Source: Rhynchonema sp. JSB1_4 (lineage: Eukaryota; Nematoda; Chromadorea; Monhysterida; Xyalidae). From it: a DNA stretch of 64,000 nt. The stretch lies in assembly GCA_030248065.1 (NCBI GenBank), contig JASAMV010006926.1:1-64000 (forward strand), given 5' to 3'. The notes below the pieces were generated by a model, which saw only the letters and a list, made by a program, of their open reading frames with translations, had not been told where the DNA came from and made no database searches. This document shows positions 24,837-34,300 of the stretch, piece after piece. The position numbers and the translations under genes were made by a program. Each line of letters opens with the position of its first letter. Position 1 is the stretch's first letter.

Positions 24837-25245
24837 CAGTGTAGTTCCTGGGGGGGGCCGGGGGGGGCCGGCCCCCCCCCCCCCCCCTAAGGTACACTAA
24901 CCGCCGCGACCAAGGTACACTAGTACACTAACCGCCGCGCCAGGTACACTAACCGCCTCAATTTTTGCCTAAAATCGGCATTTTTAGGCCTAAAATGGCC
25001 ATTTTTAGGCCTAAAATGGGAGATTTTCAGGTCAATGATGTCAAAAGTCGCCAAAATACCCTTTTTATGGAGAATTTTTTCCAAAAAGGGGTAAAAATCG
25101 GTCAAATTTTCTACCTCAAAAAGTGCCTTTTTCCTGGATTTGGGTCTGCCCCCCCCCCTTCCCCCCCCCAGGGAGGTACACTAACCGCCGCACGGAAAAA
25201 AGGGGTAGGTACACTAACCGCCGCGCCGGACCAGGAACTACACTG
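24837..25245. mobile_element. hAT-like element, family B, intact copy (CCGCC motif)
   Basis: Terminal inverted repeats CAGTGTAGTTCCTGG and CCAGGAACTACACTG, flanked by the exact 8-mer GGGGGAAC on both sides. GGTACACTAACCGCC occurs several times near the left end and twice near the right end. The core matches the copies at 28793 and 29404. Length 409 bp; no open frame of note, so it would need a transposase in trans. Confidence 0.8.
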
Positions 25246-25415
25246 GGGGGAACCCCCCCCCCCCCCCCAGCCACAGCACTGCTCCGGATCTTGTGTAAAG
25301 GTCTTTGCGAAAGCGTGCAGGTAAAATTTGAATTTGAAAAAGCACGCTCTCCACCTCGGTGCGTGAATTCCCTGTTGACTCCCAAAACATTTGTGTGTTG
25401 AACGACGCTGCTGTT

Positions 25416-25930
25416 TAGGCCTGGGCACAATACCACTTTTGACACCCAATACCAATACCCAATACCAGTACCGGCCCTGTACCAATACCAATACCAAATT
25501 AGTGACCCAATACCAATACCCAATACCAATACCGAGTGAGACCCAATACCAATACCAACATACCCAATACCAGATCAATACTACTGAAGTGCCTGGTATT
25601 GGGTTTGGTATTGGGTTGGTATTGGTATTGAGTATTGGGTTGATTGGGTATTGGGTATTGGTCTTAGTATTGGTTTGGTATTGGGTTTTTGGTCTGGTAT
25701 TGGGTTGGTATTGGGTTTGGTATTAGGTTTTGAGTCAGGTATTGGGTTTGGTATTTGGTTTGGTATTGGGTTTTCCTGGATTCGTATTGGGTATTGGTTT
25801 TGACCCAATACCTGAGCAAACCCAATACCAATACCCAATACCCAATACCAGAATTAGACCCAATACCAATACCAAACACTGGTATTGGTATTGGGTGGTA
25901 TGGTATTGGGTATTGTGCCCACCCATACCC
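25416..25930. repeat. TIR element filled with TATTGG repeats, copy 2, inverted
   Basis: It starts AGGCCTGGGCACAATACCAC, the reverse complement of the right end of the copy at 22703-23327, and ends with the reverse complement of that copy's left part (TATTGTGCCCACCCATA). The two copies lie in opposite orientation about 2.1 kb apart and could fold back on each other. Confidence 0.65.
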
Positions 25931-26497
25931 CAACCCCCCCCCACCAAACCCACCCCCCCCCCCCCACAAAACAAAACCCCCCCCCCCCCCCCCCCCCGCG
26001 CCCCCCCCAAAAAAACCAAGAGCCAAAAATAGCAACCTACTATGCCAGCCGGGGGGCGGCGACCTAACTACTGTACCAGGATGGCGCGTCATCTACCTTA
26101 CCTACCTGCTGTACCAAGGGGGACCCCCACCCCCCAGCCACACCATTGGTATTGTGTATCTGGCGACTTTTTCATGGAAAACAATGAATTTTCAGCCAAA
26201 AAAATAGATTCAAAAATCGCAAAAATTATGACAAAAATTGGGTTAAAATCTGAGCCAAAAAAGTCGGGCCGGGCCGGGCCGGGCCGGAGATTTGGGGGTA
26301 CGGGTCGGGCCGGGCCGGGCCGGCCAAACCCGGCCCGATTGCGACCTCTGTTTCGGTTCTAACATGTTGCTGTTACCAGCAGTGTAGTACTTGGCCAGGG
26401 TGTTGACGATAGATAGATTGGGACCCGAAATGTGTTGACGATAGATAGATGGTGGGGGAGGCGTCGCCAAAAATCAAGGTATAGTATAGTGTACTAA

Positions 26498-27370
26498 CAG
26501 TGGTGTAGCTACCCAGGCGGGGCGGCAACCTACTGTACCACCCAAAATGCGGGGCGGCAACCTACCTACTGCACCAGCCGAGCTAGGGGGGTCGTACCAC
26601 TTGGGGGGTCATCTGGAAACCGAAATTTTTTATGTCTAAAAACTGAAGAAAATGTGGCTTAAAACACTAATTTCGCGCGCAGCGCGCGATTTTTCGCCTA
26701 TTTGCAGACAAATATGCTAATTTTATGCAATTTTAAGCCAAAAATGAATGTTTTGGGTGAAAAGTTAGGTGGGGCGGCAACCTACCTACTGTACCAGCGG
26801 AGGGGCGGCAACCTACCTACTGTACCAGGTGAGGGGCGGCAACCTACCTACTGTACCTAGGGGGGCCCCCACTCAGTGTTGGAGCTGGGGGGGGTTGGGG
26901 GGGTAGCCCCCCCCAGTACAGTAGGTATCCCCCCTCGCCTGGTACAGTAGGTATCCCCCCGATGTTTGGCATGGTACAGTAGGTATCCCCCCCCCCGATT
27001 TTCACCCTGGTACAGTAGGTATCCCCCCGATTTTGCCCCAAGAGTGCCAATTTTTGACCAAAATGGCCAAAATTAGTGTAAAATCAGTGGTTTTTACCTC
27101 AAATTACCCAAAATTCGCGCGCTACGCGCGCAAATACTACGTTTTCACACGATTCCACACATAATAAAAACATTAAAAATTTTCACCCCAAAACCTAACC
27201 CCCCCAACCCCCCCCCCCCAAACCCCCCCTACGTACATAACGGCCCCCCCCCCCAGGCCGTCGGCTCTGCTACCCTCGGTATCCCCCCCTCTCCGAGCCC
27301 GGTACAGTAGGTATCCCCCCCGCCGGCGTACCTCCAACACGGGCCCCACACCCCCCCCGCTACACCATTG
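26498..27370. mobile_element. hAT-like element, family F (CCTACCTACTGTACC motif)
   Basis: The ends CAGTGGTGTAGC and GCTACACCATTG are inverted repeats with one change. TGTACTAA flanks both sides exactly. Subterminal units GCGGCAACCTACCTACTGT recur on the left. A GCGCGCAGCGCGCG palindrome sits in the core. Another element (family E) is nested inside. Confidence 0.75.
26874..27342. mobile_element. hAT-like element, family E (GGTACAGTAGGTATCCCCC motif), nested
   Basis: It begins CAGTGTTGGAG; CTCCAACAC marks the right end. GGTACAGTAGGTATCCCC is repeated at least four times at left and twice at right. The core has a GCGCGCTACGCGCGC palindrome. The flanking 8-mers agree at six of eight bases. A second copy starts at 30547. 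Confidence 0.65.
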
Positions 27371-27514
27371 TGTACTAAGTAGGTAATAATGTGTAAATAT
27401 TAATGAAAATGTACTAAGATGAAGATGTACTAAATCCGCGCGTAGCGCGCGATTTTTTGCCTATTTGGAACAAAAAATACCGATTTTGAGCCATTTTGAG
27501 TCAAAAATGTCAAC

Positions 27515-27645
27515 TTTGGGTTCGAAATGTGTTGACGACAGATAGATTGTTCCCAGAATTTGTTGACGATAGATAGATTTGCCCATAAGTGTTGACGATA
27601 GATAGATGAAATCAAAAAGTGTTGACGATAGATAGATATAGATGA
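27515..27645. repeat. GTTGACGATAGATAGAT tandem motif
   Basis: Four spaced copies of GTGTTGACGATAGATAGAT-like units (two more near 26397-26452). By analogy with neighbours they may be the subterminal motif of a further decayed element with a GCGCGTAGCGCGCG palindrome near 27437; the termini were not found. Confidence 0.5.
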
Positions 27646-27665
27646 ATTTGGGGGATCCCCCAAGT

Positions 27666-28091
27666 CAGTGTAGTGGCTGGGGGGGATGGGGGGATTCCCC
27701 CCCTAAGGAGTAGGTACCTTGCAACCACCCCTTGGGGGGATGGGGGGAAGGGTAGGTACCTTGCAACCACCTCGGAGGGTACCTTGCAACCATCAATTTA
27801 TGGTTTTTATAGGCAAAAATGGGTGTTTTTCGACCTCAAAACCCCAAAAATCGCGCGCTCCGCGCGCAAACCTCCATATAATAGGTATTTTCGGGAAATT
27901 TCGGCCAAAATGCAAAAAAAGTACCAATTTTTCGGCCAAATTTTCAGTATAATGCATGCAAAAACACCCTTTTTTCGGACCTCAGGGGTACCTTGCAACC
28001 TCCCGGAGGCTGGGTAGGGGGTACCTTGCAACCATCTGGATCCATCCCCCCCCAAAGGGTACCTTGCAACCATCTGCCTGCCACTACACTG
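27666..28091. mobile_element. hAT-like element, family C (GGTACCTTGCAACCA motif)
   Basis: Inverted ends CAGTGTAGTGGC and GCCACTACACTG with exact CCCCAAGT duplications on both sides. GGTACCTTGCAACCA occurs three times near each end. The core has a GCGCGCTCCGCGCGC palindrome. Length 426 bp. A reversed, truncated copy starts at 29700. Confidence 0.8.
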
Positions 28092-28113
28092 CCCCAAGTA
28101 CTACCCTGGTTAC

Positions 28114-28405
28114 CAGTGTAGTTCCTGGTCCGGAGGGGGAACAGGCGTACCCACCTGGGGGGAAGGGGGGAGGACCCAAAGTCATTTTGGAGCAAAGTCA
28201 TTTTTTGAGGTCGAAAATTTGGCTTATTTTTTGCCCATTTTAGGAAAAAAATCTCAATAAAAAGGTATAGGCCAAAAATTGCTTATTTTAGGTAAAAATT
28301 GGAGGAGCAGACGTACCCGGAGGGGGAACAGTGGGGCAGGCGTACCATGGAGGGGGAACAGACGTACCCGAGGGGGGAGACCCCCTCCCCCCAGGAACTA
28401 CACTG
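28114..28405. mobile_element. hAT-like element, family B variant (GTACGTCTG motif), reversed
   Basis: CAGTGTAGTTCCTGG and CCAGGAACTACACTG ends. The reiterated motif is GGGTACGTCTGTTCCCCC on the minus strand. The core is shortened but related to the other B copies. The flanking 8-mers (CTGGTTAC, GCTGTTAC) match only in part. Confidence 0.65.
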
Positions 28406-28526
28406 GCTGTTACTGTTTTGGTGTCACTAACATAACAGTAACACCCGTGTCGTTGGTCGTGTCGTGAATTTGTTGTTCGATTGCCCAGGTTAGTCAGTTT
28501 GTTCATGTATCTGGTCGTCTCGTGAC

Positions 28527-29288
28527 CAGTGTAGTGGCAGGCCCATGTGTGGGAGGTAAATATGATGCGGGGTTGGGACCGGAAGCGTGAGAGGTATGAT
28601 TTTGGTCACCCAAAAAGGCGAAAAAACACCGTTTTTGTGATACAATTTTGGCCAAAAAATGAGGTAAAAATAGTACTTTTTCCAAATTTTCGCCGAAAAG
28701 AGCCTAAAAATAGGTATTATGGGTGGGTTGCCGCGCGATTTTTGGGATGCCTTAAAAAGGTACAAAATTGTTGTGAGAGGTATGATTTGGAGCAGTGTAG
28801 TTCCTGGGGGGGAGGGGGGTCCCCCCCTCGGGTACGCTATCTCCCCCTCAGGTGGTACACTATCCCCCTATCTCCCCCTCCGGGTACACTATCTCCCCCA
28901 ATTTTTGCCTAAAATAGGCATTTTTAGGCCTAAAATGGGCATTTTTATACCAAAAATGTGTGATTTTTAGGTCAATGTTCTCAAAAGTCGCCAAAATGCC
29001 CTTTTTATGAAGAATTTTTTCCAAAAAGGGGCAAAAATAGGTCAAATTTTCTGCCTCAAAAAGTGACTTTTTCCCGAATTTGGGTCTTCCCCCCTTCCCC
29101 CCCTCGGGGGTACACTATCTCCCGCTCCGAAAAAAACGGAGGGTCCGCTATCTCCCCCTCCGGACCAGGAACTACACTGATTTGGAGTTGTGAGAGGTAA
29201 GTACTCAACCCCCCCAACCCCCCTCGGGTTTTGTGGTAGGTAGGTAAGTACTGAGAGGGCGGTTACCCCCCCCCCAGCCACTACTATG
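28527..29288. mobile_element. hAT-like element, family D, copy 2, interrupted by a family B element
   Basis: It starts CAGTGTAGTGGCAGG and ends with a decayed CCACTACTATG, with exact CTCGTGAC duplications on both sides (28519-28526 and 29289-29296). It is closely similar to copy 1 at 23338 and is split by the element at 28793-29179. Confidence 0.75.
28793..29179. mobile_element. hAT-like element, family B (GGTACACTATCTCCCCC motif), nested
   Basis: CAGTGTAGTTCCTGG and CCAGGAACTACACTG ends, with ATTTGGAG on both sides exactly. The same ATTTGGAG occurs once, uninterrupted, in family D copy 1, which proves the insertion. The motif GGTACACTATCTCCCCC is repeated near both ends. The core is shared with the element at 24837. 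Confidence 0.85.
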
Positions 29289-29403
29289 CTCGTGACGGTT
29301 CATTTGATATTTCGGTTTCATTTCTCCTAATACTATTGGCTTTCAATCAAAAAGTGAGTGTACCGTACCCGTCCCGTACCTTGTTAATTTTCTCTTGCTT
29401 GAC

Positions 29404-29699
29404 CAGTGTAGTTCCTGGGGGGGAGGGGGTCCCCCCTCGGGTACGTCTGTTACCTTTCCATGGTACGCCTGCCCCACTGTTCCCCCTTCGGGTACGTCTG
29501 CTCCCCCAATTTTTACCTAAAATGGGTAAATTTTGGCCTAAAATAGGCATTTTAGGCATAAAGTGAGTGATTTTTAGGTCAATGTCGTCAAAAATCGCCA
29601 AAATACCCTTTTTATTGAGATTTTTTTCCTAAAGGGGGCAAAAATGAGCCAAATTTTCGACCTCAAAAAATGACTTTTCTCCAAATTTGGGTCCTCCCC
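29404..29699. mobile_element. hAT-like element, family B variant (GTACGTCTG motif), right end missing
   Basis: CAGTGTAGTTCCTGG start, GGTACGTCTG motifs, the same core as the other B copies, then an abrupt change at 29700 into a reversed family C fragment (29700-29790). Confidence 0.65.
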
Positions 29700-29799
29700 C
29701 AGTGTAGTGGCAGGCAAATGGTTGCAAGGTACCCTTGGGGGGGATGGATCCAGATGGTTGCAAGGTACCAATGTTAAAACGCTAATTCGAGGTTTTTCG

Positions 29800-30546
29800 C
29801 CGTTTAGAGTGAAACATACCGATCTTATACCAGTTTGAGCTTTGACCCGAACGCTAGGGCCGGGCCGGCCCAACGCAGCCAAAATTGCGACCTATGCGCC
29901 TCTGATAGTGACTGTCTGTAAAACCGTTTTTGTCGGAAAACAACGAATGAAAACCGTTTTTTTTCTGGAGCCCGGTAATTTTCGAAAATAAATTGCCCCC
30001 GGAAAAATTACCGGTAGCTTTATAGTGACTAAAATTACGGTAATTTACATTTTCGAAAAAAAAACGTTTTTTTCCCGAAAAAAATCGGGTTTTTTCAAAT
30101 AAATTACCAGTACATAAGGAATTCCGAAGTCAAAAACACCTACTTTTGAGTAAATCTTGCTTTGATCATGGTTTGTTAAACCCCGCCTGCGTGTTTCAGG
30201 CACGAAAAATGGTCGCTTTCAGCTGTTTCAGGCGTTTTTAAAGCGATTTTGTAACATAGGTTCAAACCCACAAGAAAAATTTTCGCCATTTTCATACCAA
30301 AAAACACATTTTCTCGGAAAAATAAATTAGCGGTAATTTTTCCGGGAATTTATTTTCGAAAATTACCGGGCTCCGGAAAAAAACGGTTTTTCAGTATTTA
30401 ACGGGTTTTTCAGTTAGTCACTATAGGTAGTTTATTTTTCCGAGAAAATATGTTTTTTAGTCTGAAACTGGCGAAAAATTTTCGTGAGGCTTCATACAAC
30501 AGCTGAAAGCGACTATTTTGCGCGCCGTGAAACACGCAGGCCGGGT
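29800..30546. repeat. decayed family G end and a foldback of CCGGTAATTTTCGAAAAT units
   Basis: GGGCCGGGCCGG followed by TTGCGACCTATGCGCCTCTG near 29861-29905 is a family G right end. From about 29910 to 30430 the strings CCCGGTAATTTTCGAAAATA, AAAACCG and ATAGTGACT occur on both strands, indicating an inverted-repeat element. No gene. Confidence 0.5.
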
Positions 30547-30890
30547 CAGTGTTGGAGGTGGGGGGGCGGGGCTTGGGGGGTAGCTCCTCCCAGTACAGTA
30601 GGTATCCCCCTCGCCTGGTACAGTAGGTGTCCCCCCCGATGTTTGGCATTGTACAGTACGTATCTCCCGATTTTCACCCCGGTACAGTGGGTATCCGCCA
30701 CCCGTCCCGATTTTGCCCCAAAAGTGCCGTTTTTTGACGAAAAGGCAAAAATTAGTGTAAAATCAATGGTTTTCACCTCAAATTACAAAAAATCCGCGCG
30801 CTACGCGCGCAAATACTACGTTTTCACACGATTCCACACATAATAAAAACATTTTTCACCCAAAAACCTAACCCCCCAAACAGTGGTGTA
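30547..30890. mobile_element. hAT-like element, family E, copy 2 (truncated)
   Basis: It starts CAGTGTTGGAGG and repeats GGTACAGTAGGTATCC-type units as in the copy at 26874. The core is nearly identical, including the GCGCGCTACGCGCGC palindrome. Its right end merges into another CAGTGGTGTAGC end at about 30880. Confidence 0.6.
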
Positions 30891-31337
30891 GCTACCCTAA
30901 CGGGGCACTAAAATTTAAAAAATGTTAATTAAATCGGGCCACTGAAAATTTAGAATGAGCTACAAGATTTTGGCAAATGGGCCACCAGTGAACCACCAGA
31001 ATTTCAGGGTCCAGGGAGTGAGCACTTGAGTAAGAATGAGCCGCTAACTGAGCTTATAGACTTTTGGAAAATGAGCCACCAACGGGCCACTGGCCCATTT
31101 GGAAAAAAACCCTGCAGCAGTACACACGCGGCGCTTGTTAAGCCCGGGCGCCTCGGTCTGTATCCTAAAGCAGGGCAAAACAGACTAGCTACGTCACTGA
31201 ACTTCTGTAGTAATTTCAGATTTCTATCTCCGATTGGCCGTAAAATCTTAATAATAATAACACCAAAATCACGTCATAAATTATATCGAAACACAATGTC
31301 GTGAGCAAGAACCATATTGACAAATTGCCTGTGAAAG

Positions 31338-34300
31338 ATGTTCGATTTAATGGACCACATTGCGGAGGAGACCAAGGACGAGGTGCATTCGCATGACCAT
31401 CATATGGTTGGAAACCATTCGGGTCACCATGGTGGACATCAACACGCCATGGGCTCACTTGGACAACATGCGCTGCAAGGTTGGTTGGTTTGGTGAATTA
31501 TTTTGTGTATTTTAAGCGTTTGATAATATATGATTATTTGTTTGAAGTTTTTGTTGCAGACTCATCGCATGGTGGTCACTCAATGTCGATGATGTTTCAC
31601 CTGGGTTGCAACGAAACGATCCTGTTTAGTTTCTGGACCATCAGCTCTGTCGCTGGTACGTTATTTTCCTTATGTTTGCGCTTGCATTCAACGTGATTTT
31701 ATTGCGTGCACCTACACTGGCGGTATTTTACATTTCATCAAAGAAACGGAAAAACCGATTAAAAACCGCAGTGTACTGAGATGTGGGAAGCCCAAATGAG
31801 GTATTTTGGGGCATATTAATCTTAGTGCAGATGCGCTGCAGTGGTGCCCATTTGTGTTTCTGATGCCCATTGTGACTAGAATAGTCGAGGCAAGCCATGT
31901 TGACATCGTCCGCAATCGATCAGAACTGTCCTGAAGAAAACATTTTCCTAGCTTTGGCCAAACATTGGAAAATTCCGTGAAAAACATCCATGTTTCCCGA
32001 ACGCTGGAGTTTTTTTGATTTTTTTTGGTTTTTTCACATCTCAGATGACCTAGTTTTTTCGTTAAAAAGCGATATTTTCCGTCCGCCCGTATACTTGCAC
32101 CATCCACGATGGAATTGCGGAACTATTCCCTTCAGCGCACAAGCATAAAGCATTCTCATTTGGTTAAATAAGATTTTATAAAGTGACTTGTCAGTTAAAT
32201 TTACGAAATTGTTCCGTGTTACATTCCTTTTATCGTGCCATTTGGCGTACGCGCCCATTCGCAACATGCTAACGCGCTCCATGATCATGTCTTCATCTTC
32301 AGAGCGCTAAGTCTTGTTTATCAGCTGCGCTGTTTGCGTGGGCGGCGGGTGGGGTTAGCGGCCGTGCTTGTTTGCCATATTTCATCCTTTCTTGCGCTGC
32401 GCTTGCGTGGGATGTATGAGCGTAAAGGGCACGTACCATGTGTGGCTGATTGGTTTTGTGCGTTGCTTGAAGCATGAGGATCTGAGAAATGACAAGTATC
32501 AAAAATCACATGCATTGTTCGATGTTTACGGGCGGAACGGACACAATGTGTTTTTTGTGCGATATGTTTTGTTTTTGGACCGCATTGGAACCCTGCAATT
32601 GCGCACAAACAATAAAACTGGCAATTTCACGACTGTGTGTTCTGTGTACAATCCGGTTTTTGCACAAAACTGTCTGGTTGGGTTTCGGTTGGGTCTGCAT
32701 CTAAATGATGTGGGTATGTGTAATGTCTACGTTTCGCACATGAAATACGGTCAGCTGTCAGGTAATTGATACAGACAGCATTTAGATTTTTGTGCAATCG
32801 TTTGGGTCGTTTTTTCAGTATGTAACAGCTCATGAAAGCAACCAAACCACGTGTCTGTTATACGTAACATTTACCACGCATGTAAAGCCTTGTGTTGCTT
32901 CATGGCATGGCAGAATAATGATCACACGCCAAACGCGTAGCATTTCAGCTGAGGCTTGAAATTGAATGGGAAGGGAATAGCATGCAAAGCACGTACGTAT
33001 CTGTATTGTAACCGTTGTGCTATTTTGTGCTGTGGAAACAATAAATCAACGTTTTATCATTAATTTTAGCTGTTGAACAATGCGTTTCAGTCAAAAGACC
33101 GGCTGCGTCGCGTCCAACGTGCATTGTTTACTCAATCAGCATTTTGGCCTTCTGCAACTGTTTGCACAGCTTCTTGTGAAAGTACAAACAACAAATTGTA
33201 TCAAACCAGACAGGAACTAAATTTACGGGTGAAGATAGATAAGCATGTTCGGGAGAATTGCTGGGCACAGTGTGACTTGTTTTTACGAGTTTATTTTGTG
33301 AAGTGGTTTGGTTAACTTTGCACGCGGTTTCGGGTGAGTAAACAACAAGCGCGGAATGGAATGATTACTTTACTTTCTAGAAGAGGGAACACCGAAGTAG
33401 ACGGTGGAAAAACCGGAAATGGTACCCTCTTTTTGGCTATTTGACCTACTGAAGATGAGCATAATCTTCGATAGAGAGAGATATAGGGGGACAAGAGTGC
33501 CAATATTGACAGCTCAATACGCGTGACTTCGAGTATTGCCCTTTGCCCACTGAAAAGAGTTGAGTATTGCGCTTTACCCATAATCTTCGAAAGACACTTG
33601 AAGCCGGAATCTTCATAAAGAGTACTGGTTTTGCCAAAGCCAAGAGTGACTTGTTTTTATAGGTGTGTTTTATGAAGTGGTTTGTTTTGATCTAATTTGG
33701 GCGCGATTTCGGAAGAAAAACGAAGAAAAGATTTGTAACTTCGTTGTTGAGTAGAGGACACCCGACACAGTGGAAATTCGGTGAGGCACTTTGGCTCTGT
33801 TGACCCTGTCAAGAAGATCCGGAAACTTGTCAAGAGCGGCATCTTCAAAACTAGTCGTCTTTGTGCCGCAGGTGACTGGTCGTCATGGATGTGGTGCATG
33901 GGTTTATAACGTGAGGTTTTGATCGGTTTCTGCGCGTGATGTGAGAACAGGGTATGAAATAACAATTTTACGTTGTGGTGGTGGGGACGGAGAGTGGCAC
34001 AAGAAATTGCAGAACACAATTCCATAAGTGGCTTGATATAAAATGATATGCATAGTTGCTTCGGTAAAACGCACGATGCGATACAGATTGTTTGAACAGA
34101 CAAAAAACCAGATCATAAACCAATCAAATCTCCACATCACTCAAATTGCAGGTCTTGTTCTATCGTTGTTCATCATAATTCTGATCGGTCTTGTCTACGA
34201 AGCGGTCAAATGGTTGCGTTTCTATTTGTCACAGCGAGCGGGATGCGTATCTGCGTGCAGGGCCGGTTCGTTTTGCTCTTATCTCAATTCGTGTATCGAT

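Larger units (their letters stand above)
22678..26350. mobile_element. composite hAT-like element, family G (CAGAGGTCGCAATCGGGCC ends)
   Basis: The left end CAGAGGTCGCAATCGGGCC and the right end GGCCCGATTGCGACCTCTG are perfect inverted repeats. They are flanked on both sides by TTTCGGTT (22670-22677 and 26351-26358), an 8-bp target duplication. The original element is swollen to 3.67 kb by later insertions, including two TATTGGG-array elements and several CAGTGTAG-type elements. Near the right end GGGCC is reiterated many times. A second copy at 39270-40043 is only 774 bp. Confidence 0.75.

Noticed and set aside
23650..24900. Gly/Pro-rich open frames
   Set aside because: Produced by long G and C runs inside element debris.
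27666..29790. CRISPR-like spacing of repeated GGTAC motifs
   Set aside because: The motifs lie at element ends within a eukaryotic repeat nest; unit lengths and spacers are irregular and there are no cas genes.
31712..32770. Open frames on both strands in the copper-transporter intron
   Set aside because: Overlapping frames on both strands, without domains or splice support.
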